DNA from: Acidobacteriota bacterium
Lineage (GTDB): Bacteria > Actinomycetota > Acidimicrobiia > Acidimicrobiales > Microtrichaceae
Reading direction: 5' to 3'
DNA length: 64,000 nt
NCBI GenBank assembly: GCA_003577145.1
Contig: QEUP01000004.1
Span: forward strand, 124,001 to 188,000
The notes beneath the pieces are model-generated. The model did no database searches. It was not told where the DNA came from and worked only from the letters and a program-made list of their open reading frames with translations. The position numbers and the translations under genes were made by a program. Shown in pieces: positions 33,408 to 42,368 of the stretch; position 1 is the first letter of the stretch; every line of letters begins with the position of its first letter.

Positions 33408-34585
33408 TGGCTTGGAACAAGGTGGCCGTCATCGGCGCCGGGCTCTTGAAGTTCGGCGAGCTGTTCGACAAGAGCTACGAGCAGATGGCCGCCGAAGCGT
33501 TTCAGGCAGCTATCGGCAGCGTTGACAAGGGCTTCGACCCCGCCATGGTCGAAGCCGCCTTCGTCTCCACCCAGCGTGGGACGTTGTGGGGCCAGGAGGG
33601 GATCGCCGGAAACACCGTCCCGAGCGCGATCGGCCTCGCCGGGATCGCCTGCACGAGGATCGAGAACGCCTGTCCGTCCGGCAGCGACGCTTTTCGCGTC
33701 GGTGCCATGGCTGTCGCCAGCGGCGTCCACGACGTCGTGCTGGTCATCGGCGTCGAGAAGATGCGGGACAAGTCAAGCGACGAGGGGCTGTTGGCACGTG
33801 CAGCCTCGGGCCATCCGGTCTACACGCGCGGTGAGAGCGCACCGGTCCTGTTCGCGCCCTTCGCGACCCGGCACATGCACGAGTTCGGCACCACGAGGGA
33901 GATGCTCGCGTCGGTCGCGGTCAAGAACCACTACAACGGCGCCCGCGATCCATACGCCCACTTCCGCAACGAGATCACCATCGAGGACGTGCTCAGCGCG
34001 CCGCCCGTGTGCCATCCCCTAGGCCTACTCGACTGCTGCCCACAGACCGACGGCGCCGCGGCTGCCCTCCTGGCTCCCGCTGATCGGGCTGTCGAGTTCA
34101 CCGACAGGCCGGTCTACATCGCCGGCTTCGGGGTTGCGACCGACCACCCCTACCTCCACGAGAAGGCGAGCTTCGTCGGCCTACCAGCCACGACCGCGGC
34201 ATCACAGCGCGCCTACGAGATGGCGGGTATCGGTCCCGGAGACATCGACATGGCCGAGGTGCACGACTGCTTCACCATCACCGAGATCCTCGACATCGAG
34301 GACCTCGGGTTCTGCGAGAAGGGGAAGGGTGGGGTGATGTCGATCGAGGGCGACACGGCGCTAAGCGGTCGTCTCCCGGTCAACACCTCCGGAGGCCTGC
34401 TGGCAAAGGGACACCCGATCGGCGCCACGGGCATCGCTCAGCTGACCGAGTGCTGGTGGCAGCTGCGCGAGGACGCCGGCGAGAGGCAGGTTCGGCTGGA
34501 GCAGGGATTCGCGCTGCAGCACAACGTGGGAGGCAGAGGCTCGGGTGTCTCGGTGGTCAACATCTTGACGAGGAACGAACGGTGA
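33407..34585 (+). CDS. Thiolase (SCP-x/acetyl-CoA acetyltransferase type)
   Basis: 392 residues, ATG sharing one base with the upstream stop (TGATG). Canonical active site: nucleophile Cys89 in ENACPSGSDAF, His286 in EVHDCFTITE, His336 in GGLLAKGHPIGATG. It would perform thiolytic cleavage of a 3-ketoacyl-CoA or its reverse. Since the overlapping neighbour carries a DUF35 domain, the two probably form one complex. Its stop overlaps the crotonase start (GTGA). Confidence 0.93.
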   Translation: MAWNKVAVIGAGLLKFGELFDKSYEQMAAEAFQAAIGSVDKGFDPAMVEAAFVSTQRGTLWGQEGIAGNTVPSAIGLAGIACTRIENACPSGSDAFRVGAMAVASGVHDVVLVIGVEKMRDKSSDEGLLARAASGHPVYTRGESAPVLFAPFATRHMHEFGTTREMLASVAVKNHYNGARDPYAHFRNEITIEDVLSAPPVCHPLGLLDCCPQTDGAAAALLAPADRAVEFTDRPVYIAGFGVATDHPYLHEKASFVGLPATTAASQRAYEMAGIGPGDIDMAEVHDCFTITEILDIEDLGFCEKGKGGVMSIEGDTALSGRLPVNTSGGLLAKGHPIGATGIAQLTECWWQLREDAGERQVRLEQGFALQHNVGGRGSGVSVVNILTRNER

Positions 34586-35376
34586 TCCGCACCGAGATCG
34601 GTGACGACCACGTCTGCCGGGTGGTACTCGACCGTCCTGAAGCCAAGAACGCGCTGTCGGTGGAGATGAGAGACGACCTCGTGGCCGGAATCCGGGCAGC
34701 GCGGATGGATCGACAAGTGAGATCGGTGCTGTTGACGGGCGTGGGTGACGCCTTCTGCGCAGGCATGGACCTGACCCAGTCGACCGTCGCCAGGGCAGGC
34801 GACGAGGGGTTTCAGACCCGCAGCACGTCCGAAGCCCTGCGAGTAGGCGTGCAGGCGCTGATCCGCGAGCTCTGGGAGCTCGACAAGCCGACGGTCGCCG
34901 CGGTGAACGGCGCAGCGGTCGGTCCGGGCGCGCACATCGCGCTGGCCTGTGACTTCGTCATCGTCCACCCTCTCACCGTGTTCATCTGGTCCTTCTCCAA
35001 GTGGGGGCTCGTGGTCGACGGCGGCGGTGCCTACCTCCTCCCCAGGCTCGTGGGCCTGCCGCGGGCCAAGGAGCTGGTGATGCTCGGCGGCAAGGTGGGC
35101 GGGGCCGAGGCCGTCGAAGAAGGCCTGGCGCACCGATGCGTGCCCGCCGATGAGCTCGCCGGGGAGGCCCACACCCTCGCCGCTCGTCTGGCCACCGGCC
35201 CCACCCGTTCGCTGGGTCTGTCCAAACGGCTCCTCAACGAGAGCCTCGAGACAGATCTATCCCGACTCCTCGACCTCGAGGGCCACTTCCAGGCGCTGGC
35301 CACCACCTCGCCGGACCTCGACGAGGGCATGGCGGCGTTCAAGGAGAAGCGCGACGCCCGCTTCACCGGCGAGTGA
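34582..35376 (+). CDS. Crotonase-family isomerase-like protein
   Basis: 264 residues from GTG 34582. Crotonase landmarks: VVLDRPEAKNALS, GDAFCAGMDL, NGAAVGPGAHIALACDFVI and WGLVVDGGGAYLLPRLVG. Both usual catalytic Glu positions differ (His in GPGAHIAL, Ser in WSFSKWG), while the Asp of LVVDGGG is kept; this resembles PaaG-like isomerases that use Asp. A double-bond shift or ring-epoxide isomerisation is therefore more likely than hydration. Last gene of the 31277-35376 operon. Confidence 0.9.
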   Translation: MIRTEIGDDHVCRVVLDRPEAKNALSVEMRDDLVAGIRAARMDRQVRSVLLTGVGDAFCAGMDLTQSTVARAGDEGFQTRSTSEALRVGVQALIRELWELDKPTVAAVNGAAVGPGAHIALACDFVIVHPLTVFIWSFSKWGLVVDGGGAYLLPRLVGLPRAKELVMLGGKVGGAEAVEEGLAHRCVPADELAGEAHTLAARLATGPTRSLGLSKRLLNESLETDLSRLLDLEGHFQALATTSPDLDEGMAAFKEKRDARFTGE

Positions 35377-35466
35377 GGCCACGTCGCATGGCGCCTTGGA
35401 AGACCTCTAGACCAACCCGACCTCGCGCAGGTAAGCGATTCGCTTCTCTCGTGCGTCCACTCCACG

Positions 35467-36048
35467 ATGGAACCGGGAACCGTGGTGACCTACGGAGACG
35501 CAGTGCCGCGAACGACGCCAAGACGCGAGGGCTCGCCTGCGGTTGAAGCCGAGCTAGCCCTCAGCTTCGACAGCTTCTACCGATCAGAGCTGCAGCGGGT
35601 GGTTGCCGTCGTCTACGCCTTGACCGGAAGCCGGCCCGCGGCAGAGGACCTCGCCCACGACGCCTTCATCAAGGCGCACAAGCGCTGGGAGGAGGTGAGC
35701 ACCTACGACCGGCCTGGAGCCTGGGTGCGCAAGGTGGCGACGAACCTCGCACTCAGCCGCTTCCGCCGGTTGAGCGCCGAACGGCGGGCGCTGGCTCGGC
35801 TGGGACCCTCACCAGAGCTCACCTTCGACCTCGATCCCGCGGACGCCGAGTTCTGGCAGGCGGTTCGTGGCCTGCCGAAGCGTCAGGCTCAAGTCGTTGC
35901 CCTGTTCTACCTGGAGGACCGCACGGTGAGGGAAGTGTCAGACATCCTCGACATCGCCGAAGGCACAGTGCGAACGCAGCTTCATCGTGGACGCAAGGCG
36001 CTGGCGCACAAGCTCGGAGCCGATCTCGGTGAGGAGGTGACCCCATGA
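35467..36048 (+). CDS. ECF RNA polymerase sigma factor (SigE/sigma-70 family)
   Basis: 193 residues. Region 2: FDSFYRSELQRVVAVVYALTGS then AEDLAHDAFIKAHKRW and WVRKVATNLALSRFRR; region 4: LPKRQAQVVALFYLEDRTVREVSDILDIAEGTVRTQLHRGRKAL reduced to the key motif EGTVRTQLHRGRKAL. No region 3, as in ECF sigmas. Start ATG 35467 is taken; a GTG 7 codons downstream is possible. It overlaps the next gene (ATGA), which encodes a membrane protein likely to be its anti-sigma factor. About 90 bases without other features precede it. Confidence 0.9.
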   Translation: MEPGTVVTYGDAVPRTTPRREGSPAVEAELALSFDSFYRSELQRVVAVVYALTGSRPAAEDLAHDAFIKAHKRWEEVSTYDRPGAWVRKVATNLALSRFRRLSAERRALARLGPSPELTFDLDPADAEFWQAVRGLPKRQAQVVALFYLEDRTVREVSDILDIAEGTVRTQLHRGRKALAHKLGADLGEEVTP

Positions 36049-37292
36049 AGCTCGACGAACGGGCTCGCCAGGCGTCGCGGGCGCTCATGGAAGAGGTCGA
36101 GAAGACCCTCGACGTACCCCTCGCACTCCCTGTCGAAGGCACCAAGCGACGCCTCAGCTCATTCGTCCTACCGACCGTGGGAGTCGCGGTTGCAGCCGCG
36201 GCCATCGCACTGGCGCTGCTGATGACAGGTTCGGATCTCGAGAAGGTCGAGACCGAACCGGTGACGCCGGCAGTGGAGGGCGAGGCACCCGGCACGCTCG
36301 TCTACGACTCCTGGGCCGACTTCCCCGGGGAGCTTCAGCCGGGGTTCCTCGCCACCGGCGCCTCGGCCGACGCCACCAGCGTGTACGTGTTCGCGCGCAA
36401 CGTCAACGAGGGCGGTGACTCGGCGATCGTCCGCTATCGGGACGCCGAGATACTCGTCTCGGCGCCGTTCGAGGCAACCGTTGCTCACATCGAGGCGTTC
36501 GACGACACCGTCCTGGTGGCCACCAGCGACTCGGACATCGCCGACTCTGCCGGCACCAGCCGTCTCCACTGGCTCGACCCGGTCGACTTGAGCGTCCAGC
36601 GGACGCTCGACATCCCCGGGACCGTGTCCGGACTCACGGCCACACCTGACTTCGCCTTCTTCACGACGGTGCTGACCAACCGGATCTTCGCGGTCGACAT
36701 GCACACCGGTGAGACGATCACCGAGATCCCGATTGACGGCCAGGTCATGGAGATGGAGGCCGGCTTCGGGGGTTCGGTGATGGTGGTGACTGCCCCGTCG
36801 CCGAACGAGCGGACCCACGGCTACATCGACACCGACACGATGGAGTACGAGGGCTGGTACTTCTGTGGTGAATACGGTGCGGCGTGCGAGCAGTCCACAG
36901 GCGAGCCCTTCCCGCACTACCTGAACGACGACATCGCCTACACCGACGGGCCCTACGCGATACGCGACGGCGCCGTGTACAGCCTGATCGGCGAGGACGG
37001 AGCGACCGACGACGCCCCCGTTTTCGACATCCTGCCGCAGGGCAGTGCCGCTCAGGGCCTGGTCGCCTACTCGGACACGACGGTCACCGACCCGGCTGCG
37101 CTGTGGGTGCTGTCCGGTGGTAGGGCCTACCGAGACGACCGCGGAGGAAGCGCCGTCGAGGTGGCCATCCCACAGCCGGACTGCCCCGAGGCCATGAACG
37201 GTGCCTCCTACTGGCTGGTGGCGGGTCCCGACGACCTGTGGCAGATCGACCTCTGCGCCGACACTGTGAGCGCGCTCTGGAGCGAGAGCTAG
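36045..37292 (+). CDS. Membrane-anchored putative anti-sigma factor with extracellular beta-propeller-like domain
   Basis: 415 residues. N-terminal cytoplasmic segment of about 44 residues (MKLDERARQASRALMEEVEKTLD), one membrane helix (FVLPTVGVAVAAAAIALALLMTG), then an extracellular domain of about 340 residues rich in repeated beta motifs (RLHWLDPVDLSVQRTLDIPG, IFAVDMHTGETITEIP), compatible with a propeller. No zinc HxxxCxxC motif of ZAS anti-sigmas is visible, so the anti-sigma role rests on coupling to the sigma gene and topology. The outer domain may sense an extracellular ligand. Confidence 0.72.
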   Translation: MKLDERARQASRALMEEVEKTLDVPLALPVEGTKRRLSSFVLPTVGVAVAAAAIALALLMTGSDLEKVETEPVTPAVEGEAPGTLVYDSWADFPGELQPGFLATGASADATSVYVFARNVNEGGDSAIVRYRDAEILVSAPFEATVAHIEAFDDTVLVATSDSDIADSAGTSRLHWLDPVDLSVQRTLDIPGTVSGLTATPDFAFFTTVLTNRIFAVDMHTGETITEIPIDGQVMEMEAGFGGSVMVVTAPSPNERTHGYIDTDTMEYEGWYFCGEYGAACEQSTGEPFPHYLNDDIAYTDGPYAIRDGAVYSLIGEDGATDDAPVFDILPQGSAAQGLVAYSDTTVTDPAALWVLSGGRAYRDDRGGSAVEVAIPQPDCPEAMNGASYWLVAGPDDLWQIDLCADTVSALWSES

Positions 37293-37384
37293 GGCTGCTC
37301 CGACAATGCAGGACGGGTGAGTCGTGCCTGGCGCGCTCTGGCCCAGCGGTCCCGCATCGTGCGCCTTTGGCTATCGTCGCCACC

Positions 37385-37570
37385 ATGAGCCAGGCGACGA
37401 TAAAGGTCCGCGCCGACGGGCCCTACAAGGTGACAGGTGACTTCGTCCTCACCGACCACGAGGGCAACATCATCGAGACCGGAGACGACATCGTGCTGTG
37501 CCGTTGCGGTCACTCGGACACCAAGCCCTTCTGCGACCGCTCGCACAAGGAGATCGGCTTCCGTGGATGA
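37385..37570 (+). CDS. CDGSH iron-sulfur domain protein
   Basis: 61 residues. The motif CRCGHSDTKPFCDRSH fits CxCx2Sx3PxCDxSH, which binds a [2Fe-2S] cluster with three Cys and one His; Gly of CDGSH is Arg. Upstream beta strands (IKVRADGPYKVTGDFVLTD) are typical of bacterial single-CDGSH proteins. Electron transfer or cluster carriage is inferred. Monocistronic, followed by a hairpin. Confidence 0.92.
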   Translation: MSQATIKVRADGPYKVTGDFVLTDHEGNIIETGDDIVLCRCGHSDTKPFCDRSHKEIGFRG

Positions 37571-37634
37571 AAGAACACACGCTGCGGAGCCTGCGGCGAA
37601 GCAGCGGGTACCCCGGGATCGGATGGCGCAGCCC

Positions 37635-37653
37635 GCGCCACCTGCGGTGGCGC
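37635..37653. terminator. Hairpin between convergent CDGSH and acyl-CoA dehydrogenase genes
   Basis: GCGCCACC-TGC-GGTGGCGC, eight perfect pairs, positioned to stop transcription from both sides. Confidence 0.65.
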
Positions 37654-37674
37654 CATGTGTGAGCCGCGCCCTAC

Positions 37675-38835
37675 CTACCTGGGTAGGCCGAGGATGCGTT
37701 CGGCGATGATGGTCTTTTGGATCTCGGAGGTACCACCGGCGATCGAGGCCGCCTTGCTCCAGAGCCACTGGCGCTGCCACTTCCCGTCCTGGGGATTGCC
37801 CGCAGCGCCCTGATAGAGGGGACCGGACAGTCCCGTGAGACGCAGCGCGGCCTCCGAGAGTGCCTGGGTCATGGCGGTCCAGTGGAGCTTTATCCAGCTC
37901 GACTCCGGTCCGGGCTCGAGGCCCCGTGCCAACCTCGACAGCGTGCGCCAGTTGTGCAGCCGCAGCACCCGCAGATCGACGAAGGCCTGCAGCAACTCGT
38001 CGCAGACCTCCACGTCGTCGAGCAGGCCCGCTCGACCGGCCAGGTCGCACAACTCGCCGAGGAACACCTCGTGGACGACCTGCTCCTTGAAGGGGAAGCT
38101 CGTTCCCCGCTCGTGGGCGAGCGTGGTGTTGGCGACGGCCCAGCCCCGGTTCAGGTCCCCGACGAGGTGCTCGGACGGTACGAACACCTCGTCCATGAAC
38201 ACCTCGTTGAACTCGGCGTCACCGGTCAACTGGACGAGGGGGCGGATGTCGATGCCCGGGGAGGTCATGTCCACCACCAGGTAGGAGATCCCCCGGTGCT
38301 TGGGTGCCTCTGGATCGGTCCGCGCCAGGCAGATCCCCCAGCGGGCGAAGGTCGCATAGGAGGTCCAGACCTTCTGGCCGCTCACCAACCAGCCACCCTC
38401 GGTCTGCTGTGCGCGGGTCTCGAGGGAGGCGAGATCGGATCCGGCGTCGGGCTCGCTGAAGAGCTGGCACCAGATCTCGGAGGCATCGAGTATGCGGGGC
38501 AGCCAGCGAGCGCGTTGGGCATCGGTGCCGTGGGCCAGAAGCGTCGGCCCGGCCAGGTTGATCCCGACCCGGTTCACGGGTTGCGGGGCACGGGCACGGG
38601 CGTACTCCATGTTGTAGAGGGCCACTTCGATCGGTGACGCTCCGCGGCCGCCGAACTCGTAGGGCCAGTGGATCCCGATCCAGCGGTCGGCTGAGAGCCG
38701 GGCCTGCCACCGGCGGCCCCACTCGATCTCCTCCTCCATTGACCCGAACGACTCCGGAGCGTCGAGGTTGGCACGCAGCCAGGCGGCGATCTCGACGGCA
38801 AACGACTGCTCATCAGGCGTGAAGGAGAGATCCAT
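37675..38835 (-). CDS. Acyl-CoA dehydrogenase
   Basis: 386 residues, ATG 38835 overlapping the upstream ligase stop by one base. Motifs: FSEPDAGSDLASLETRA, VSGQKVWTSYATFARWG, GDAEFNEVFMDEVFVP, and C-terminal SIAGGTSEIQKTIIAERILGLPR. The sequence resembles the alpha2beta2 FadE-type dehydrogenases found in steroid side-chain degradation more than classic short-chain enzymes, but no partner subunit lies adjacent. Third gene of the SDR-ligase-dehydrogenase operon. Confidence 0.93.
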   Translation of the reverse strand: MDLSFTPDEQSFAVEIAAWLRANLDAPESFGSMEEEIEWGRRWQARLSADRWIGIHWPYEFGGRGASPIEVALYNMEYARARAPQPVNRVGINLAGPTLLAHGTDAQRARWLPRILDASEIWCQLFSEPDAGSDLASLETRAQQTEGGWLVSGQKVWTSYATFARWGICLARTDPEAPKHRGISYLVVDMTSPGIDIRPLVQLTGDAEFNEVFMDEVFVPSEHLVGDLNRGWAVANTTLAHERGTSFPFKEQVVHEVFLGELCDLAGRAGLLDDVEVCDELLQAFVDLRVLRLHNWRTLSRLARGLEPGPESSWIKLHWTAMTQALSEAALRLTGLSGPLYQGAAGNPQDGKWQRQWLWSKAASIAGGTSEIQKTIIAERILGLPR

Positions 38836-40586
38836 CACAGCTCCCAGAAGCGCTCTCGCCCGCTGGCCACGAACTCTGCATGCAGGTGCCGCTCGTCTTC
38901 CTCGGTGAAGCACCGGTAGCGGGACTCACCGCGTGGCCGGAAGTAGAGCTCGTCATCACCAACCAGATCATGCCGGTACTTCTGGCGAGCCAGGGACCGC
39001 TTGATGACCTTGTTCGTGCCCGTCGACGGGAGCTCGGCGGCCAGCCGCAGGTACCGCGGCCTCCACTTGGGTCCGATGCCGGCCAGGCCATCGAGGTACT
39101 CGGCGAGCTCGTCGAGGTCGATCGAACCGTGTTCGACGGGCACCAACGCGGCCATGACCTGATCACCGGCCTGTGGGTCGGGGACGGCATAGACGGCGGC
39201 GACCACGACGGACGGATGGCCGGACAGCGCGGACTCGATGGGCCCGGCGGGGAAGTTCTCGCCGTCCACTCGGATCCAGTCCGCGGTGCGACCGGCGAAG
39301 AAGAGCCAGCCGGCATGGTCGATGTAGCCGAGGTCGCCACTCCAGTACCAGCCGTTGCGGGTGGCCTTCTCGGTGGCTTCGGGGTTGTTGTAGTAACCCT
39401 CGAATGGCCCCATCCCCTGCGTGTTGACGATCTCGCCTACACATTCGTCGGCGTTGGCCAGAACGCCTTGCGGATCGAATCGGGCCCGCGGCAGTTCGTC
39501 GCCGTCGGGATCGACGACCTTGATGTGCTCGGGCGCCCGCCCCACCGATCCCTTGGGCATGTCCTCACTCCTGACGACGGCAATGCCGCCTTCGGTCGAC
39601 CCGAAGGCGTCGACGACCTCGACATCGAAGCGCCGAGCGAACTCGCTCACGACTTCTGGCGCACCTTCGTTCCCGTAGGCACGTCGAAGCGGGTTGTCGC
39701 CGTCCTCGGGCTGTTCGGGCGTGGAGAGGACATAGGCGAGCGGCTTGCCCGTGTAGTTGAAGTAGGTGGCGCCGTAGCGGCGGATGTCCGGGAGGAACCC
39801 GGAGGCGCTGAACCGCCGGGCCAGGCCAACCGAGGCGCCGTTCACAACGGCAGGCATCCAGCCGACCATCAAGGCGTTGGAGTGGAACAGGGGCATGCAC
39901 ACGTAGCCGACATCGTCGGATCCGACATCGAGCAGCAGACCCATTCGTGCTCCGGTCTTCAGCAGCCGAGCCTGGCTGCAGATCACCGCCTTCGGTGCGG
40001 ACGAGGTTCCTGATGTGAAGATGAGCGCCCAGACCGAGTCGACATCAGGATCGAGTCCCGGATCGTCCGGGGAGAACCCCGCCATCTCCTCCTCGAGATC
40101 ACGCCCCAACTCGCTCGGTGGGTCGGCCTCGTCCACCCAACGTCGGGTGACGAAGACGCGGTCAGCGGGCAGGTCCAGATCAGGCAGCAGGGGGACGAGC
40201 TCGTGTTGGTGCCGGGGCTCGGTGACCAACAGCCCGACATCGGTATGGACTATGTCTCGCGCCAGGTTCTCCCCCTTGCGCGTGTGGTTGATCCCGACGA
40301 CAGTGGCGCCCACGAGCCCCGCGCCCCCCAACGCGAACAGGTAGTCGGGCACGTTGTCGAGCAGCAGGCCGACATGAAAGGCGCCGGTGGGTCGATTCGA
40401 CATGAGCAGCCGGGCCCAGCGGCAGCTCTCCTCGTAGAACTGGCGATGACTCCACACCCGCCGGCCGAACTTGACTGCCGGCAGGTCCCCAAGCTCAGGA
40501 TGAGTGCCGTTGCGGCGGAACAGCTCGGCTGCGTTGGCGGCCGGTAGCTCCCCCTCACCGGGAGCGGGCACGACCCTCCCAACCAT
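38835..40586 (-). CDS. AMP-dependent acyl-CoA synthetase (FadD-like)
   Basis: 583 residues from ATG 40586, four bases after the SDR stop. Adenylation motifs: IFTSGTSSAPKAVI, VDAFGSTEGG, YWSGDLGYIDHAGWLFFAGRTADWIRVDGEN summarised by GDLGYIDHAG and the C-terminal Lys in STGTNKVIKR. Likely activates a long-chain or polycyclic carboxylic acid before dehydrogenation by the next enzyme. In-frame sequence further upstream overlaps the SDR gene and was excluded. Confidence 0.92.
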   Translation of the reverse strand: MVGRVVPAPGEGELPAANAAELFRRNGTHPELGDLPAVKFGRRVWSHRQFYEESCRWARLLMSNRPTGAFHVGLLLDNVPDYLFALGGAGLVGATVVGINHTRKGENLARDIVHTDVGLLVTEPRHQHELVPLLPDLDLPADRVFVTRRWVDEADPPSELGRDLEEEMAGFSPDDPGLDPDVDSVWALIFTSGTSSAPKAVICSQARLLKTGARMGLLLDVGSDDVGYVCMPLFHSNALMVGWMPAVVNGASVGLARRFSASGFLPDIRRYGATYFNYTGKPLAYVLSTPEQPEDGDNPLRRAYGNEGAPEVVSEFARRFDVEVVDAFGSTEGGIAVVRSEDMPKGSVGRAPEHIKVVDPDGDELPRARFDPQGVLANADECVGEIVNTQGMGPFEGYYNNPEATEKATRNGWYWSGDLGYIDHAGWLFFAGRTADWIRVDGENFPAGPIESALSGHPSVVVAAVYAVPDPQAGDQVMAALVPVEHGSIDLDELAEYLDGLAGIGPKWRPRYLRLAAELPSTGTNKVIKRSLARQKYRHDLVGDDELYFRPRGESRYRCFTEEDERHLHAEFVASGRERFWEL

Positions 40587-40590
40587 CGGG

Positions 40591-41493
40591 TTACTTCTCG
40601 GCCTTGTCGTGCTCGAGTCCCATCGGGGCCGGCATGCCGACAGGCTGGAGATGCTGGCCCAAGACCACGGGAAACGAGTCGGCGACGCTCTCGGCGTCCC
40701 AGCCGCCATCCCGCCACATGGCCGCGATCTGGCGTGGGGTCTGGAAGAGCGTGTAGGCGAAGTCGCTGCGACCCACCACCTGTCCGTTGACGTAGTGGGC
40801 ACCTTCGGAGGCCAGGAAGGCGACGATGGGTGCGTTCAGCGCCGGGTCGTGCGATTCAGGCACAGGCTCGTCGGAGCGCTCGTACAGCGAGGCGGTCATC
40901 CGCGTGGCTCCCATGGGGGCGAAGGCGTTGGCGGTGATCCCGTAGCGGCCCAGCTCGAGTGCCCAGACGAAGGTCATGCCCATGATCCCGGCCTTTGCCG
41001 CGCCGTAGTTCGTCTGGCCGAAGTTGCCCCGCAGACCGGCCGAGGAGGTGATGTTGATGATGCGGCCGTAACCGGCCTCCTTCATGTGCGGAGCAGCGTG
41101 ACGGGTGACGTTGAACGTACCCTTCAGGTGGACGGCCACGACCGCGTCGAAGTCGGCTTCGTCCATCTTCACCAGGGTCCGGTCCCGCACGATGCCGGCG
41201 TTGTTGACGACTATGTCGATCTGCCCGTACTCGTCGATCGCGGTCTGAACGATGCGGCCGGCGGCGTCGAAGTCGGTGACGGACTCGACGGCCGGCGTCG
41301 CCTCACCGCCCATCTCGCGTATCTCCTCGCACACCACGCCGGCCACATCCTGGCTCTCACCTCGGCCGTCGAGGGTGGTACCGAGGTCGTTGACAACCAC
41401 CTTGGCGCCGTTGCGTGCGAGCTCGAGAGCGAACTCCCGGCCGATCCCCCGGCCCGCACCCGTGACCACGGCGACTCGCCCGTCGAGCATCAT
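40591..41493 (-). CDS. Short-chain dehydrogenase/reductase (MFE-2/17-beta-HSD4-like)
   Basis: 300 residues. NAD-binding TGAGRGIG, NNAG, catalytic Ser in INITSSAG and YGAAK. The N-terminal VVVNDLGTTLDGRG and the C-terminal extension past residue 230 are typical of the dehydrogenase unit of peroxisomal multifunctional enzyme type 2, which oxidises 3-hydroxyacyl-CoA. ATG 41493 has GAGGGAG seven bases upstream. First gene of its operon; the palindrome at 41522-41537 lies 29 bases before the start. Confidence 0.93.
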   Translation of the reverse strand: MMLDGRVAVVTGAGRGIGREFALELARNGAKVVVNDLGTTLDGRGESQDVAGVVCEEIREMGGEATPAVESVTDFDAAGRIVQTAIDEYGQIDIVVNNAGIVRDRTLVKMDEADFDAVVAVHLKGTFNVTRHAAPHMKEAGYGRIINITSSAGLRGNFGQTNYGAAKAGIMGMTFVWALELGRYGITANAFAPMGATRMTASLYERSDEPVPESHDPALNAPIVAFLASEGAHYVNGQVVGRSDFAYTLFQTPRQIAAMWRDGGWDAESVADSFPVVLGQHLQPVGMPAPMGLEHDKAEK

Positions 41494-41521
41494 CTGGTTA
41501 CTCCCTCGGCCTGCTCACGAC

Positions 41522-41570
41522 ATGACACTAGCGTCAGGGTTCTCGCCCAGAAAGCTGACGCTCGTGTCGG
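41522..41570. promoter_or_regulatory. Two palindromic operators between SDR operon and divergent TetR gene
   Basis: ATGAC-ACTAGC-GTCAG (41522-41537) and CTGAC-GCTCGT-GTCGG (41555-41570), centres 33 bases apart. The arrangement fits autoregulation of the TetR gene at 41591 and control of the divergent SDR operon. Confidence 0.72.
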
Positions 41571-41590
41571 TTTCGGCCTACTGTGACTCC

Positions 41591-42259
41591 GTGACCCCAG
41601 CCGGCGACCGACCCGCCAGCGCCGCGTCGCGCTCTGGTACCGCCGGATCGGCACCAGCGGGCACCCCGGCTCAGAACCGCGAGCTGCGAGCCCGGGGACG
41701 CAAGACGATGGGCAAGCTCTTGCATGCCGGTGTGCAGGTCTTCGCCGACCGCGGCTATCACGCCGCCCGGGTCGACGACATCGTGAAGGTGGCCAAGGCA
41801 TCTCACGGTTCGTTCTACCTCTACTTCTCGAACAAGGAGGACTTGTTCAACGCGCTGGTCGTCGAGGTCGCCGAGCGGCTCGGTTCTCTCGCCTCCGAAC
41901 TGGAGGTGCTCGACCCTACCGACGCGGGCTACGACGCCTTCTGCGAATGGGTCGAGCACTTCGCCGACCTGTACCGGGAGTACGGCCCGATCATCCAGGC
42001 CTGGACCGAGATAAAGGTCAACGACACACGCGGTGAGAGCCCCGAACCCGACTTGTTCGCCGGCCTGCGCTCCGAGCTCGCCGGACACATCGATCCTTCC
42101 GCCGGGGTCGACCCCGATGTGGCTGCGCTGGCGATCGTCTCGATGATCGAGCGGTTCAACTACTACGTGGCCTCGAAGCAGGTGCGGGCGGACGACGACG
42201 AGGTCGTGGAGACCCTGGCCCGGGTGACCTTCAACGCGCTCTACCCGCCGGTTGGTTGA
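41591..42259 (+). CDS. TetR-family regulator, candidate master repressor of the TGAC-N6-GTCA regulon
   Basis: 222 residues from GTG 41591. After a Ala/Pro-rich tail, the HTH domain reads LRARGRKTMGKLLHAG, RGYHAARVDDIVKVAKASHGSF and YLYFSNKEDLF (residues about 32-80). The ligand domain ends with VSMIERFNYYVASKQ, also found in the paralogue at 27607 as LAMVERMNYFML. Its own promoter contains two of the nine palindromes, and the divergent operon is acyl-CoA catabolic, so an acyl-CoA ligand is likely. The frame is open upstream through the promoter; that part is not coding. Confidence 0.9.
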   Translation: MTPAGDRPASAASRSGTAGSAPAGTPAQNRELRARGRKTMGKLLHAGVQVFADRGYHAARVDDIVKVAKASHGSFYLYFSNKEDLFNALVVEVAERLGSLASELEVLDPTDAGYDAFCEWVEHFADLYREYGPIIQAWTEIKVNDTRGESPEPDLFAGLRSELAGHIDPSAGVDPDVAALAIVSMIERFNYYVASKQVRADDDEVVETLARVTFNALYPPVG

Positions 42260-42368
42260 GGCCCGGCACTGGCGCGGCCCTGAGAGAAAGGCCGTCTTCC
42301 CACCGAGGGAGCGACAGATCCGTTACGCTCTGGCTGCTGTGCCCGACGGGCGCCTCCCGTATGGAGCA

